NCBI RefSeq assembly: GCF_030411995.1
Contig: NZ_JASNRC010000001.1
Location: 185,115 to 249,114, forward strand
Length of the DNA: 64,000 bases
Direction: 5' to 3'
DNA from: Massilia sp. YIM B02769
GTDB taxonomy: Bacteria; Pseudomonadota; Gammaproteobacteria; Burkholderiales; Burkholderiaceae_D
Shown here: positions 33,057-45,288 of the stretch, piece by piece
How positions within the stretch are numbered: the first letter of the stretch is position 1
How the letters are laid out: the number at the start of each line of letters is the position of its first letter
Made by a program: the position numbers and the translations under genes
The notes under the pieces: model-generated
Told to the model about the DNA's origin: nothing
Database searches by the model: none
What the model saw: the letters and a program-made list of their open reading frames with translations, nothing else

Positions 33057-33515
33057 ATGCCTACCAAGAACGCCCTTCCCGGAACCTGCCCCTGCGGCGG
33101 TCCCTCGCTGGCCGCCTGCTGCGGCCCCTACATTGCCGGCGACAGCTTGCCGCCCACCGCCGAAGCCCTGATGCGCTCGCGCTACACGGCCTACACCCAG
33201 CGCAACGAGGGTTACCTGCGCGCCACCTGGCACCCGAGCACCCGGCCGCAGGACGCCATCCTCGACCAGGACGAGAACCTGCGCTGGCTCGGCCTGGAGA
33301 TAAAATCTGCTTTACGTTTACGTCAACGTAAAGCAGAATTGCCGGATCATCCAGATAGCAGTCCAGATCGTGACACGGTCGAATTCGTCGCCCGCTTCAA
33401 GGTGGGCGGCCGCGCGCACCGGCTGCATGAAACCAGCCGCTTCCTGCGCGAGCCCGATCCGGCCATCGGCGGCACGCCGCGCTGGTTCTACCTGGACGGC
33501 ACATTCCCCGAATAA
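33057..33515 (+). CDS. ychJ: YchJ family (UPF0225) SEC-C motif protein
   Basis: 152 residues. The N-terminal zinc-binding SEC-C motif is CPCGGPSLAACCGPY, and the C-terminal NTF2-like domain contains ALMRSRYTAYTQRNEGYLRATWHPSTRP and FVARFKVGGRAHRLHE. Between LGLEI and DTVEFVARF the protein carries about 20 extra residues (KSALRLRQRKAELPDH...) encoded by a less GC-rich stretch. That stretch contains a 13-bp perfect palindrome, probably an operator for the downstream liu genes. Function of the family is unknown. Confidence 0.9.
   Translation: MPTKNALPGTCPCGGPSLAACCGPYIAGDSLPPTAEALMRSRYTAYTQRNEGYLRATWHPSTRPQDAILDQDENLRWLGLEIKSALRLRQRKAELPDHPDSSPDRDTVEFVARFKVGGRAHRLHETSRFLREPDPAIGGTPRWFYLDGTFPE
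33306..33339 (+). promoter_or_regulatory. LiuR-like operator and promoter inside ychJ
   Basis: Perfect 13-bp arms, 33306-33318 and 33325-33337, flank TACGTC. The core TTTACGTTTACGTCAACG resembles the LiuR (MerR-family) site of leucine/isovalerate genes. A promoter fits within it: -35 TTTACG (33311-33316), 17 nt, -10 CAGAAT (33334-33339). The first liu gene begins 191 nt downstream. Confidence 0.6.
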
Positions 33516-33530
33516 TTAAGAGAGACCGCA

Positions 33531-35138
33531 ATGCCCCATATCGAGAGCAAACTCAACCCGCGCGGTGACGACTTCAAGGCGAATGCCGCCGCCATGCAAA
33601 CCATCGTCGACGACCTGCGCGCCAAGGTGGCGGCGATTGCCGAAGGCGGCGGCGAAGCGGCGCGCGCCAAGCACGTCGCGCGCGGCAAGCTGCTGCCGCG
33701 CGACCGCGTGCAGATGCTGCTCGATCCGGGCACGCCCTTCCTCGAGTTTTCCCAGCTGGCCGCCTACGAGATGTACGAGGGTGCGGCCCCCAGCGCCGGC
33801 ATCATCACTGGCATCGGCCGCGTCGCCGGGCAGGAATGCGTGATCGTCTGTAACGATGCCACCGTCAAGGGCGGCACCTATTACCCGATGACGGTCAAAA
33901 AACACCTGCGCGCCCAGGAGATCGCCGAGCAGAATCAGCTGCCGTGTATCTACCTGGTCGACTCGGGCGGCGCCAACCTGCCGAACCAGGACGACGTCTT
34001 CCCCGACCGCGACCACTTCGGCCGCATCTTCTACAACCAGGCGAACCTGTCCGCCAAAGGCATTCCGCAGATCGCGGTCGTGATGGGCTCCTGCACCGCC
34101 GGCGGCGCCTACGTGCCGGCGATGAGCGACGAATCCATCATCGTCAAGGAACAGGGCACCATCTTCCTGGGCGGCCCGCCGCTGGTGAAAGCCGCCACCG
34201 GCGAGGTGGTCAGCGCCGAAGACCTGGGCGGCGGCGACGTCCACACCCGTTTGTCGGGCGTGGTCGATCACCTGGCCCAGAACGATTTGCATGCGCTGTC
34301 GCTGGCGCGCACCATCGTTTCGAACCTGAACCGGGTGAAACCGGTACAGGGCGCGACGCGCGAAACCATCGAACCGAAATACGCGCCGCAGGAACTGTAC
34401 GGCGTGATCCCCGTGGACACCCGCAAGCCCTTCGACGTGCGCGAAGTGATTGCGCGCGTGGTCGACGGCAGCGAGTTCGACGAGTTCAAGGCGCGCTACG
34501 GCACCACCCTGGTCTGCGGTTTTGCCCATATCTACGGGGTAAAAGTCGGGATCATCGCCAACAACGGCATCCTGTTCTCGGAGTCGGCGCTGAAGGGCAC
34601 CCACTTCATCGAGCTGTGCTGCCAGCGCAAGATCCCGCTGGTGTTCCTGCAAAATATCACCGGCTTCATGGTCGGCCGCAAGTACGAAAACGAAGGCATC
34701 GCGCGCAACGGCGCCAAGATGGTGACCGCAGTGGCCACCGCCTCGGTGCCGAAGTTCACGGTCATCATCGGCGGTTCCTTCGGCGCCGGTAACTACGGCA
34801 TGTGCGGCCGCGCCTTCTCGCCGCGCTTCCTGTGGATGTGGCCGAACGCGCGCATTTCCGTGATGGGCGGCGACCAGGCGGCCTCCGTGCTGGCGACCGT
34901 CAAGCGCGACGGCATCGAGGGCAAGGGCGGCCAGTGGTCGGCGGAAGAGGAAGCGACGTTCAAACAGCCGATCAAGGACCAGTACGAGCACCAGGGCCAC
35001 CCGTATTACGCGTCGGCGCGCCTGTGGGACGACGGCGTGATCGATCCGGCCGATACGCGCATGGTATTGGGTTTAGGTTTGTCGGCGGCACTGAACGCGC
35101 CGATCGAAGAGACGAAGTTCGGCGTCTTCCGCATGTAA
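33531..35138 (+). CDS. liuB: Methylcrotonyl-CoA carboxylase, carboxyltransferase (beta) subunit
   Basis: 535 residues. Transfers CO2 from carboxybiotin to 3-methylcrotonyl-CoA to give 3-methylglutaconyl-CoA in leucine/isovalerate catabolism. Crotonase-fold carboxyltransferase signatures are [51 protein letters not shown] (typical of MCC), [18 protein letters not shown] and [34 protein letters not shown]. It is the first gene of the liu/bio run. GAGAG precedes the ATG. Its partner LiuD lies about 5 kb downstream beyond the bio genes. Confidence 0.96.
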   Translation: MPHIESKLNPRGDDFKANAAAMQTIVDDLRAKVAAIAEGGGEAARAKHVARGKLLPRDRVQMLLDPGTPFLEFSQLAAYEMYEGAAPSAGIITGIGRVAGQECVIVCNDATVKGGTYYPMTVKKHLRAQEIAEQNQLPCIYLVDSGGANLPNQDDVFPDRDHFGRIFYNQANLSAKGIPQIAVVMGSCTAGGAYVPAMSDESIIVKEQGTIFLGGPPLVKAATGEVVSAEDLGGGDVHTRLSGVVDHLAQNDLHALSLARTIVSNLNRVKPVQGATRETIEPKYAPQELYGVIPVDTRKPFDVREVIARVVDGSEFDEFKARYGTTLVCGFAHIYGVKVGIIANNGILFSESALKGTHFIELCCQRKIPLVFLQNITGFMVGRKYENEGIARNGAKMVTAVATASVPKFTVIIGGSFGAGNYGMCGRAFSPRFLWMWPNARISVMGGDQAASVLATVKRDGIEGKGGQWSAEEEATFKQPIKDQYEHQGHPYYASARLWDDGVIDPADTRMVLGLGLSAALNAPIEETKFGVFRM

Positions 35139-35150
35139 AGGAACAAGAAC

Positions 35151-35936
35151 ATGGACTACCAAACCCTGAGCATCGCGATTGCCGACAAGGTCGCCACCGT
35201 CACCCTGAACCGCCCCGAACTGCGCAACGCCTTCAACGAGCAGGCGATTGCCGAACTGGCGCTCGCTTTCGATGAACTCGGCCGCAACGAACTGGTGCGC
35301 GCCATCGTCCTGGCCGCAAACGGCCCGGCCTTCTGCGCCGGCGCCGACCTGAACTGGATGAAGAAGATGGCCGGCTACTCGCATGACGAGAACCAGGCCG
35401 ACGCGGCGCGCCTGGCCGACATGCTGCGCACGATTTACCTGTGCCCGAAGCCGACCGTGGCCAAGGTCCAGGGCGACTGCTACGCCGGCGGCATGGGCCT
35501 GGTTGCGGCCTGCGACATCGTCGTCGCCGCCGAAGGAGTAAACTTCTGCCTGTCCGAAGTGAAGCTGGGCCTGATCCCGGCGACGATTTCGCCCTACGTC
35601 ATCAAGGCGATGGGCGAGCAGGCCGCACGCCGTTACTTCATCACCGCCGAGCGTTTCGACGCCGCCGCGGCCGCACGCATGGGCTTTGCCCACGAAGTCG
35701 TGCCGGCGGAGGCGCTGGACACGACCGTGGCCGGCATCGTCAAGTCGCTGGTCTCGAACAGCCCGCACGCCGTGGTGGAAGCGAAAAAACTGGTGCGCGA
35801 AGTCGTCGGCAAGCCGGCAGACGAGGCGATGGTGCTCGACACCGCCCAGCGCATCGCGGCCATCCGCGCTTCGGACGAGGGACGCGAAGGCGTTTCTTCC
35901 TTCCTGGAGAAGCGCAAGCCGTCATGGCTGAACTAG
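35151..35936 (+). CDS. liuC: Methylglutaconyl-CoA hydratase (enoyl-CoA hydratase family)
   Basis: 261 residues, crotonase fold. Hydrates 3-methylglutaconyl-CoA to HMG-CoA. Signatures are VTLNRPELRNAFNE, the oxyanion hole AFCAGADLNWMKKM, and KVQGDCYAGGMGLVAACDIVVAAEGVNFCLSEVKLGLIPATI with the catalytic Glu region. The position, 12 nt after liuB, supports this over a generic enoyl-CoA hydratase. Confidence 0.92.
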   Translation: MDYQTLSIAIADKVATVTLNRPELRNAFNEQAIAELALAFDELGRNELVRAIVLAANGPAFCAGADLNWMKKMAGYSHDENQADAARLADMLRTIYLCPKPTVAKVQGDCYAGGMGLVAACDIVVAAEGVNFCLSEVKLGLIPATISPYVIKAMGEQAARRYFITAERFDAAAAARMGFAHEVVPAEALDTTVAGIVKSLVSNSPHAVVEAKKLVREVVGKPADEAMVLDTAQRIAAIRASDEGREGVSSFLEKRKPSWLN

Positions 35937-35952
35937 AAATATTGGATTCATT

Positions 35953-37293
35953 TTGAAGCATCAAACATCGTCCGACTGGATCGCACGCAGCCTGCGCAGC
36001 GTGTGGCACCCCTGCACGCAAATGCAGCACCACGAGGAAGTGCCGCTGATCGCGGTCAGCCACGGCAAGGGTCCGTGGCTCTATGATCACGAAGGCAAAC
36101 GCTACCTGGACGGCATCAGCTCCTGGTGGGTGAATTTGTTCGGGCACGCGAACCCGCGCATCAATGCGGCACTGAAAGACCAGCTCGACAAGCTCGAGCA
36201 CGCGATGCTGGCCGGCTTTACCCATGAGCCGGTGATCGAACTGTCGGAACAACTGGCAGCCCTCACCGGCCACGCACTCGGCCACGCCTTCTACGCCTCC
36301 GATGGCGCGTCGGCGGTCGAGATCGCGATGAAGATGAGTTTTCATACCTGGCGCAACGCCGGCTATCCGGCCAAGCAGGAATTCGTCTGCCTGCAGGGCA
36401 GCTACCACGGCGAGACCATCGGCGCGCTGTCCGTCACCGACGTCCCGCTGTTCAAGGACGCCTACGGCCCGCTGCTGCGCGCTTCGCACGTGGTGGCTTC
36501 GCCCGATGCGCGCAATGCGGTCGAAGGCGAATCGTCGCAGGACGTGGCGCGCCGTGCACTGAAGGACGTCGAACAACTCTTTGAAGAACGTGGCGACAAG
36601 ATCGCCGCCATCATCGTCGAACCGCTGGTGCAGTGCGCCACCGGCATGGCGATGTACGACCCGCTCTACCTGGAACTGCTGCGCGAGCTGTGCGACCGTC
36701 ACCACGTGCACCTGATCGCCGACGAGATCGCGGTTGGCTGCGGCCGCACCGGCACCTTCTTCGCCTGCGAACAAGCGGCGATCTGGCCGGACTTCCTGTG
36801 CCTGTCGAAAGGCATCAGCGGCGGCTACCTGCCGCTGTCGCTGGTGCTGTGCACCGACGCCATCTATCAAGCCTTCTACAGCGAAGACATCACGCGCGGC
36901 TTCCTGCACTCGCACTCCTACACCGGCAACCCGCTGGCCTGCCGCGCGGCGCTGGCGACGCTGCAGATCTTCCAGGAAGACGACGTGTTGAACCGCAACC
37001 GCGAACTGGCGACCAAGCTGACGGTGGCGCTGGCGCCGCTGGCCGAGCACGAACGTGTGCGCCACTTCCGCCAGCGCGGCATGATCTTCGCGTTCGACGC
37101 CATCGAGCCGGATGCGGCCCGCGCCTCGACCTTCTCGCGCCGCTTCTTCACGGCGGCGACGGAGAACGAACTGCTGCTGCGCCCGATCGGCCGCACCGTC
37201 TACATGATGCCGCCGTATGTGTTGACTGACGACGACATCGAGCTCCTCGCCATCCGCACGCAGCGCGTGTTCGACGCGACGATCGGGGCCTGA
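35953..37293 (+). CDS. bioA: Adenosylmethionine-8-amino-7-oxononanoate aminotransferase
   Basis: 446 residues, PLP-dependent DAPA synthase of biotin synthesis. Conserved segments are [65 protein letters not shown] and the PLP lysine in [15 protein letters not shown]. The start must be TTG 35953 because the conserved N-terminus precedes the first ATG (36022). It lies 16 nt after liuC with no visible terminator, so it is read through from the liu promoter. Confidence 0.94.
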   Translation: MKHQTSSDWIARSLRSVWHPCTQMQHHEEVPLIAVSHGKGPWLYDHEGKRYLDGISSWWVNLFGHANPRINAALKDQLDKLEHAMLAGFTHEPVIELSEQLAALTGHALGHAFYASDGASAVEIAMKMSFHTWRNAGYPAKQEFVCLQGSYHGETIGALSVTDVPLFKDAYGPLLRASHVVASPDARNAVEGESSQDVARRALKDVEQLFEERGDKIAAIIVEPLVQCATGMAMYDPLYLELLRELCDRHHVHLIADEIAVGCGRTGTFFACEQAAIWPDFLCLSKGISGGYLPLSLVLCTDAIYQAFYSEDITRGFLHSHSYTGNPLACRAALATLQIFQEDDVLNRNRELATKLTVALAPLAEHERVRHFRQRGMIFAFDAIEPDAARASTFSRRFFTAATENELLLRPIGRTVYMMPPYVLTDDDIELLAIRTQRVFDATIGA

Positions 37294-37295
37294 GC

Positions 37296-38477
37296 ATGGA
37301 TTTGTTAGCAAACGTCCAGGGCAAGCTGGCGGCGCTGGAAGCGCAGAGCCTGACGCGCCGCCGCCGCATCGCGCAATCCCCCTGCGCGCCGCAGCAGACG
37401 GTCGACGGCCGCGCCATGCTCGCCTTCTGCAGCAACGATTACCTGGGCCTGGCCGCGCATCCGCGCGTGGTGGAAGCCTTGCGCGAAGGCGCGAGCCTGT
37501 ACGGCGCCGGCAGCGGCGCCTCGCATTTGATCAGTGGCCACAGCCGCGCGCATGCGCTGCTCGAAGACCGCCTGGCCGCTTTTGTCGCGCCGAACCTGGT
37601 CGATGCGCGTGCCCTGTATTTCAGCACCGGCTACATGGCCAATCTCGCCGTGCTGACGGCGCTTGGCGCGGATGCCGACGCCATGATCTTCTCGGAAGCG
37701 CTGAACCATGCCTCGCTGATCGACGGTGCGCGCCTGGCGCGTGCCGGTGTCAGCGTCTATCCGCATGGGGATGTCGCAGCGCTGGCGGCCCAGCTGGAAG
37801 CCTCCAGCGCCGCTACGAAAATCGTCGTCACCGACAGCGTCTTCAGCATGGATGGCGACCTGGCGCCGCTGCCCGAACTGCTGGCCTTGTGCGAGCGCCA
37901 CGGCGCCTGGCTGGTGGTCGACGATGCGCACGGCTTCGGCGTGTTAGGCAGCAAAGGACGCGGCGCACTCGAACACTGTGCGCTGCGTTCGCCTAACCTG
38001 GTCTACGTCGGCACGCTGGGCAAGGCGGCCGGTGTCTCCGGCGCCTTCATCGCTGCGCATGCCAGCGTGATCGAACTGATGGTCCAGCGCGCGCGGCCCT
38101 ACATCTACACCACGGCCTCGCCGCCGGCGATTGCGCATGCGCTGCTCACCAGCCTCGACATCATCGAAGGCGAGGAGGGCGCAAGCCTGCGTGCCCACCT
38201 GGCGGCGCTGATCGCACAGCTGGACGACGAGCTGGCGCTGACCCGCTGGCAGCGCCCGGTCTCGCACACGCCGATCCAGCCGATCGTGATCGGCGCGAAT
38301 GACGAAGCCTTGCGCGTGGCGGCCGGCCTGCACGCACAAGGCCTGTGGGTGCCGGCGATCCGCCCGCCTACCGTACCGGCGAACACGGCGCGCCTGCGCA
38401 TCACGCTATCGGCCGCGCATACCCGCGAGCAGGTGGCGCAACTGGCCGCCGCCCTCAACCAACTGGAGGCCATGTGA
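37296..38477 (+). CDS. bioF: 8-amino-7-oxononanoate synthase
   Basis: 393 residues, PLP alpha-oxoamine synthase joining pimeloyl-thioester and L-Ala. Signatures are [71 protein letters not shown] and the PLP lysine in [15 protein letters not shown]. It starts 2 nt after the bioA stop and its stop overlaps the GTG of bioD (GTGA), indicating coupled translation. Confidence 0.95.
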   Translation: MDLLANVQGKLAALEAQSLTRRRRIAQSPCAPQQTVDGRAMLAFCSNDYLGLAAHPRVVEALREGASLYGAGSGASHLISGHSRAHALLEDRLAAFVAPNLVDARALYFSTGYMANLAVLTALGADADAMIFSEALNHASLIDGARLARAGVSVYPHGDVAALAAQLEASSAATKIVVTDSVFSMDGDLAPLPELLALCERHGAWLVVDDAHGFGVLGSKGRGALEHCALRSPNLVYVGTLGKAAGVSGAFIAAHASVIELMVQRARPYIYTTASPPAIAHALLTSLDIIEGEEGASLRAHLAALIAQLDDELALTRWQRPVSHTPIQPIVIGANDEALRVAAGLHAQGLWVPAIRPPTVPANTARLRITLSAAHTREQVAQLAAALNQLEAM

Positions 38478-39316
38478 GCCGCAACCTGAACGAACCCCAG
38501 GAACCGGCGGTCGAAACCGCCATCGCACCGGTGCTGGCGCAACCCAAGCCACTGGACGAACCGGCGCCGGCACCGCTCGAAGCACTGGCCAGCGAAGGCA
38601 TTCCTTCGCGCTTCGCCTGCTTCGTTACCGGCACCGATACCGAGATCGGCAAGACCCTCGTCTCCGCCGCGATCCTGCACAAGCTGGTCGAATCCGGCCA
38701 GCGCGCCTGCGGCATGAAGCCGATCGCCGCCGGTGCCGAGCTGCGTGACGGCGAACTGCACAACGACGACGCCGACATGCTGGCCGCCGCCGGCAACGTG
38801 CACCTGCCGCAGAACATCACCACACCCTTCATGCTGCGCGAACCGGCGGCGCCGCACATCGCCGCCGCGTTAGAGGGCGTGACCATCGAGGCGGTGCCGA
38901 TCCTGGCCGCCTACACCGAGATCCTGGCCGCTTCCGATTCGGTGGTGGTCGAAGGCGTGGGCGGCTTCCGCGTGCCCTTCAACGACAGTTTCGACAGCGC
39001 CGACCTGGCCGCCCAGCTGAATCTGCCGGTGGTCCTGGTGGTCGGCATGCGCCTGGGCTGCATCAGCCACGCCCTGCTGACGGTGGAAGCCATCGTCGCG
39101 CGCGGGCTGGTGCTGGCCGGCTGGGTCGCCAACACGGCGGACCCGGACATGCGCTTCTTCGACGAAAATGTCGAGGCTTTGGCGGCGCGCATCCCCGCGC
39201 CCCTGCTGGGCGTCGTGCCGCGCCTGGAACAAGCCACTGCCGCGCATGCGGCCCCATTCATCGATCTCGCGGGACTGCCGGGCTGGCCGTCCTCGCGGGT
39301 CACTGCTCCAAAATAA
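38474..39316 (+). CDS. bioD: Dethiobiotin synthetase with N-terminal extension
   Basis: 280 residues. ATP-dependent ring closure of DAPA to dethiobiotin. The P-loop [18 protein letters not shown] begins near residue 51, with [10 protein letters not shown] and [13 protein letters not shown] following. BioD proteins are normally about 225 residues and begin at the P-loop strand. Here a Pro/Ala/Glu-rich segment of about 48 residues precedes it. GTG 38474 (overlapping the bioF stop) is the only sensible start in frame, so the extension is probably translated. Confidence 0.92.
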   Translation: MSRNLNEPQEPAVETAIAPVLAQPKPLDEPAPAPLEALASEGIPSRFACFVTGTDTEIGKTLVSAAILHKLVESGQRACGMKPIAAGAELRDGELHNDDADMLAAAGNVHLPQNITTPFMLREPAAPHIAAALEGVTIEAVPILAAYTEILAASDSVVVEGVGGFRVPFNDSFDSADLAAQLNLPVVLVVGMRLGCISHALLTVEAIVARGLVLAGWVANTADPDMRFFDENVEALAARIPAPLLGVVPRLEQATAAHAAPFIDLAGLPGWPSSRVTAPK

Positions 39317-39325
39317 GGAAACACC

Positions 39326-40363
39326 ATGAACGCACCAACCAACACCGTCGCCCTCCACCGTCCAACCGCCGCCATCAAGGAGCGCCCTGATGCGACCTGG
39401 CCGCTGGCCGACGTCATGGCCCTGTTCGAACTGCCGTTCAACGATTTGATGTTCCGCGCCCAGCAGGCGCACCGCACCCACTTCCCGGACGGCGACGTCG
39501 AACTGGCGACCCTGCTGTCGATCAAGACCGGCGGCTGCGAGGAAGACTGCGGCTACTGCCCGCAGGCCGCGCGCTACGACACCGGCGTCGAAGCCAAGAA
39601 GATCCTCGACATCGACACCGTGCTCGACGCCGCGCGCCAGGCGAAAGCCAACGGCGCCACCCGCTTCTGCATGGGCGCCGCCTGGCGCAGCCCGAAGGAG
39701 CGCGACATGGATAAAGTGGAAGAGATGGTGCGCGAGGTAAAAGCGCTGGGCATGGAAACCTGCGCCACCCTCGGCATGCTGGAAGAAGGCCAGGCCGAAC
39801 AGCTGAAGAACGCCGGCCTCGACTTCTACAACCACAACATCGACACCGCGCCTGACTTCTACAACAACGTCATCTCGACCCGCGAATACCAGGACCGCCT
39901 CGACACGCTGGGCCGCGTGCGCAACGCCGGCCTGAAGGTCTGCTGCGGCGGCATCGTCGGCATGGGCGAGACGCGCGAGCAGCGCGCCGGCCTGCTGGCC
40001 CAGCTGGCCAACCTGAACCCGTACCCGGAATCGGTGCCGGTGAACCACCTGGTGCAGGTGGAAGGCACGCCGCTGCACGGCCTCGACCCGCTCGACCCGC
40101 TGGAGTTCGTGCGCACCATCGCGGTGGCCCGCATCATCATGCCGGAAGCGCGCGTGCGCCTGTCGGCTGGCCGCCGTCAATTGGGTGAAGCGGTGCAGGC
40201 GATGTGCTTCATGGCCGGCGCCAACTCCATCTTCTACGGCGACAAGCTGCTCACCACCGGCAACCCGGAAGCGGAAGACGACCGCGCGCTGCTGGCCAAG
40301 CTGGGCCTCAAAACGCGCTCGGCCACGCTGGAATCGGCGCCGAAGGAAGCCTGCGGCTGCTAA
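39326..40363 (+). CDS. bioB: Biotin synthase
   Basis: 345 residues. Radical-SAM enzyme inserting sulfur into dethiobiotin. The [4Fe-4S] motif CxxxCxxC is CEEDCGYC, followed by [37 protein letters not shown] and the [2Fe-2S] Arg region [34 protein letters not shown]. It follows bioD by 9 nt. It completes the bioAFDB set. bioC/bioH for pimeloyl synthesis are not in the window. Confidence 0.97.
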   Translation: MNAPTNTVALHRPTAAIKERPDATWPLADVMALFELPFNDLMFRAQQAHRTHFPDGDVELATLLSIKTGGCEEDCGYCPQAARYDTGVEAKKILDIDTVLDAARQAKANGATRFCMGAAWRSPKERDMDKVEEMVREVKALGMETCATLGMLEEGQAEQLKNAGLDFYNHNIDTAPDFYNNVISTREYQDRLDTLGRVRNAGLKVCCGGIVGMGETREQRAGLLAQLANLNPYPESVPVNHLVQVEGTPLHGLDPLDPLEFVRTIAVARIIMPEARVRLSAGRRQLGEAVQAMCFMAGANSIFYGDKLLTTGNPEAEDDRALLAKLGLKTRSATLESAPKEACGC

Positions 40364-40415
40364 GCGCCACGTCACAACCCGATCAACATAAGAAACGATA
40401 AAGCGAGACAAACGC

Positions 40416-42458
<2,043 letters not shown>

Positions 42459-42459
42459 T

Positions 42460-43401
42460 ATGGTGTCCGCAGTACGCATCCTGCTGTACCGCGGTGATGG
42501 ACAGACCGGGCCCTGGGCCGAGGATTTCGCACGCCTGCTGCCGGGCGTCGAGACCGTCAGTTGGCGGGAGGGCGAAACGCTGCCCGCCTGCGACTATGCC
42601 GTGCTGTGGAATCCGGCGCCAAGCCTGCTGCCGCAGCTGTCACGCGTCAAAGCCATCTTCCTGATGGGCGCCGGCGCCGATGCGGTGCTGAAATTCGGCG
42701 CGGCGCTGCCGAACGTCCCGCTGGTACGTCTGGGCGACGCCGGCATGGCGGTGCAGATGGCGGAATACGTGGCGTATGCGACGCTGCGCTACTTCCGCCG
42801 CTTCGACGAATACGAGGAGCAGGCGCGCCACGGACTGTGGGCGCCGCTGCCGCCGCATGCGAAGCAAGACTTCACGGTCGGCGTGATGGGCCTCGGCAAA
42901 CTGGGCCTGCGCGTGGTGGAGACCATCCGCGGCTTCGGCTTTCCGGTGCGCGGCTGGAGCCGCACGGACAAGGACTTGCCCGGGGTGGACTGCTACGCCG
43001 GCATGGCATCGCTCGATGAATTTTTAAGCGGCACGCGCGTGCTGGTGTCGCTGCTGCCGCTCACGGCGGAAACGAATAATTTGCTGGACCGCCGGCGCCT
43101 GGCCACACTGCCGAAAGGCGCCTACCTGATCAACGTCGCACGCGGCGCCCAGTTGGCCGAGCCGGACCTGCTCACCCTGATCCGCTCCGGCCACATCGCC
43201 GGCGCCACGCTCGACGTGTTCCGCAACGAACCGCTGCCGGCGCCGCACCCGTTCTGGGAAGAGCCGCGCATCACGATCACGCCGCACATCTCCGCGCTGA
43301 CCGTGCGCGAGGATGCCGTGCGCCAGATCATCGATAAAATCGCCGCCTTCGAGGCGGATCAACCGGTCGCGGACATCGTCGACCGCCAACTGGGATACTG
43401 A
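42460..43401 (+). CDS. ghrA: Glyoxylate/hydroxypyruvate reductase A family dehydrogenase
   Basis: 313 residues, D-isomer 2-hydroxyacid dehydrogenase. NAD(P) motif GVMGLGKLG; catalytic Arg in INVARGAQL, Glu in FRNEPLP and His in TPHISAL. The pattern WAPLPPHAKQDFTVGVMGLG is typical of GhrA. It lies 1 nt after liuD and 4 nt before liuE. It is not a known step of leucine degradation, so either a reductase for a side product or a passenger. Confidence 0.92.
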   Translation: MVSAVRILLYRGDGQTGPWAEDFARLLPGVETVSWREGETLPACDYAVLWNPAPSLLPQLSRVKAIFLMGAGADAVLKFGAALPNVPLVRLGDAGMAVQMAEYVAYATLRYFRRFDEYEEQARHGLWAPLPPHAKQDFTVGVMGLGKLGLRVVETIRGFGFPVRGWSRTDKDLPGVDCYAGMASLDEFLSGTRVLVSLLPLTAETNNLLDRRRLATLPKGAYLINVARGAQLAEPDLLTLIRSGHIAGATLDVFRNEPLPAPHPFWEEPRITITPHISALTVREDAVRQIIDKIAAFEADQPVADIVDRQLGY

Positions 43402-43405
43402 CACC

Positions 43406-44326
43406 ATGAACAGCCAAGCCACCCTGCCGAAGAAGGTCAAGATCGTCGAAGTCGGTCCGCGCGACGGCCTGCAGAACGAAAAGGAAACCATCAGCGCCGA
43501 CGTGAAGATCGAGCTGGTCGACCGTTTGTCGCGCGCCGGTTTCGCGAATGTGGAGGCGGCGTCGTTCGTGTCGCCGAAATGGGTGCCGCAGATGGCCACC
43601 AGCACCGAAGTCATGGCCAGGATCGCGCGCCTGCCGGGCACGATCTACTCGGCGCTGACGCCGAACATGCAGGGCTTCGAAGCGGCGCTGGCCGCCAGGG
43701 CCGATGAAGTCGTGATCTTCGGCTCGGCCTCGGAAGCCTTCTCGCAAAAGAACATCAACTGCTCGATCGCCGAATCGATCGCCCGCTTCGAGCCGGTGGC
43801 CAAGGCCGCCAAGGCCAACGGCATCCGCCTGCGCGGCAGCATCAGCACGGCGTTCGGCTGTCCTTACCAGGGCGAGGTGCCGTTGGAAGCCGTGGCCGAC
43901 GTGGTGCGCCGCATGCGCGACCTGGGTTGCGACGAGATCGACATCGCCGACACCATCGGCGTCTCGACGCCGCGCAAGACCCAGGACGTGATGCTGGCCG
44001 CCGCGCGCGAATTCCCATTGCAGCAGCTGAGCGGGCATTTCCACGATACCTACGGCCAGGCGCTGGCGAATATCTACGCCAGCCTGGAAGTGGGCGTGCA
44101 GATTTTCCATTCGTCGGTGTCGGGACTCGGCGGCTGCCCTTACGCGAAAGGCGCGACCGGGAACGTGGCGACCGAGGATGTGGTCTACATGCTCAATGGC
44201 CTGGGCATCGAAACCGGGATCGACCTCGACGAGGTGGTGGATGCGGGTCAGTTCATTTCGCAGCAGCTGGGGCGCAAGGGCGCAAGCCGTGTCGGTAATG
44301 CCTTGTTGGCGAAGCGGGCGGGCTGA
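43406..44326 (+). CDS. liuE: Hydroxymethylglutaryl-CoA lyase
   Basis: 306 residues, TIM-barrel DRE-TIM lyase splitting HMG-CoA to acetoacetate and acetyl-CoA. Signatures are KIVEVGPRDGLQNEKE, EAASFVSPKWVPQMA, ISTAFGCPYQGEV, DTIGVSTPRKTQDVM, HFHDTYGQALANIYASLEVG and the catalytic Cys in SVSGLGGCPYAKGATGN. It is the last gene of the liu/bio run. Downstream are REP units rather than a classical terminator. Confidence 0.96.
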   Translation: MNSQATLPKKVKIVEVGPRDGLQNEKETISADVKIELVDRLSRAGFANVEAASFVSPKWVPQMATSTEVMARIARLPGTIYSALTPNMQGFEAALAARADEVVIFGSASEAFSQKNINCSIAESIARFEPVAKAAKANGIRLRGSISTAFGCPYQGEVPLEAVADVVRRMRDLGCDEIDIADTIGVSTPRKTQDVMLAAAREFPLQQLSGHFHDTYGQALANIYASLEVGVQIFHSSVSGLGGCPYAKGATGNVATEDVVYMLNGLGIETGIDLDEVVDAGQFISQQLGRKGASRVGNALLAKRAG

Positions 44327-44346
44327 ACTGATCGAAACGTCACTCG

Positions 44347-44429
44347 CGTAGGGTGGACGGGTTTCCCGTCCACGCGTTGATCGTTAGCAGTGAAATCATC
44401 CGGCACGAAAACGAAGCCGTCCACCCTAC
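44347..44429. repeat. Inverted REP-type elements after liuE
   Basis: CGTAGGGTGGACGGG...CGTCCACGCG (44347-44376, internally palindromic around GACGGGTTTCCCGTC) is followed by an opposing GCCGTCCACCCTAC at 44416-44429. It may form the 3' end of the liu/bio transcript. Confidence 0.75.
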
Positions 44430-44448
44430 AAAAACAGCCACGTAAACG

Positions 44449-44476
44449 AAAAAAGCCGACAACTTTCGTTGTCGGC
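44449..44476 (-). terminator. Rho-independent terminator of tRNA-Pro
   Basis: On the minus strand GCCGACAAC / GTTGTCGGC (9-bp perfect stem, GAAA tetraloop, 44455-44476) is followed by six T (44449-44454). It lies 14 nt past the tRNA 3' end. Confidence 0.92.
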
Positions 44477-44490
44477 TTCTCTCTTAATAC

Positions 44491-44567
<77 letters not shown>

Positions 44568-44576
44568 AAGACATCA

Positions 44577-44605
44577 ATAATACCCGCCCCCAGCCTTTCG
44601 GTCAA
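44577..44605 (-). promoter_or_regulatory. Sigma-70 promoter of tRNA-Pro
   Basis: Minus strand -35 TTGACC (44600-44605), 17-nt spacer, -10 TATTAT (44577-44582). A G/C-rich discriminator is absent. Transcription would start within a few bases of the mature tRNA 5' end at 44567. Confidence 0.8.
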
Positions 44606-44664
44606 GTTGGTGTGGGAAAATAGTTGGAACGAACCGGGTTTTTCACGCAACAGGAGGGAGGATT

Positions 44665-45285
44665 GTGAATCTGGCACTGACAGGCTTCGACGCCATGACC
44701 ATGGAAGACCGCCGCCGCATGCAAAGGGTGGGCTTCGGCGTCGTGTTGTCGATCCTGGTGCACACGGCACTGCTGACGGCCTGGCGCGGCGGCAGCCATC
44801 CGGCCGACCTGCTTGAACCGCCGCGTTCGATTGCCGTGCGCATCCAACCGCCGCCACCGCCACCGCGTGTCGAGACGCCGGCGCCGGCGCCCGCGCCGTT
44901 ACCGAAAGCCGAACGTCCCGCGCCTGCGAAAAAACCGAAGACGCCGCGGTCGGTGATTGCCGTCCAGCCCGACACCGACCGCGCACCAACACCCGATCCT
45001 TTCGTCGTCGAACAGCCGGAAACGCCGGCGGCGCCAACCGACGCGCCCCATTTCGACCTCGACGCCGCCAAGCGCAGCGCCCGCTCGCTGGCCAACCTGC
45101 GCGATCCGGCGAAAGCGGGCACGGCGATTGGTCAATTTCCCGAAAAGCCGTTGGAGACGGAAACCAAAGCCGCACGCCTGATCGGCGCCGCCAAGCGGCG
45201 CAATTGCAAGGATGGCGTGCCGGGCGGCTTGCTGGCGCCGCTGTACCTGCTGGCGGACAAGAAGGACAGCGGGTGCAAGTGGTAA
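44665..45285 (+). CDS. TonB-like proline-rich membrane-anchored protein lacking a typical TonB_C
   Basis: 206 residues. GTG 44665 follows a very strong SD (AGGAGGGAGG). An N-terminal cytoplasmic segment is followed by one membrane span (VGFGVVLSILVHTALLTAW, with the SILVH His typical of TonB anchors) and a periplasmic Pro-rich region (IQPPPPPPRVETPAPAPAPLP). The C-terminal ~70 residues end with GAAKRRNCKDGVPGGLLAPLYLLADKKDSGCKW; the two Cys may pair. It lacks the YP...V/PF pattern of a TonB C-domain. It may be a degenerate energy transducer or an envelope scaffold. Confidence 0.75.
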   Translation: MNLALTGFDAMTMEDRRRMQRVGFGVVLSILVHTALLTAWRGGSHPADLLEPPRSIAVRIQPPPPPPRVETPAPAPAPLPKAERPAPAKKPKTPRSVIAVQPDTDRAPTPDPFVVEQPETPAAPTDAPHFDLDAAKRSARSLANLRDPAKAGTAIGQFPEKPLETETKAARLIGAAKRRNCKDGVPGGLLAPLYLLADKKDSGCKW

Positions 45286-45288
45286 GGG

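Noticed and set aside
35937..35952. Riboswitch or BirA operator before bioA
   Set aside because: Only 16 nt separate liuC and bioA, too short for either.
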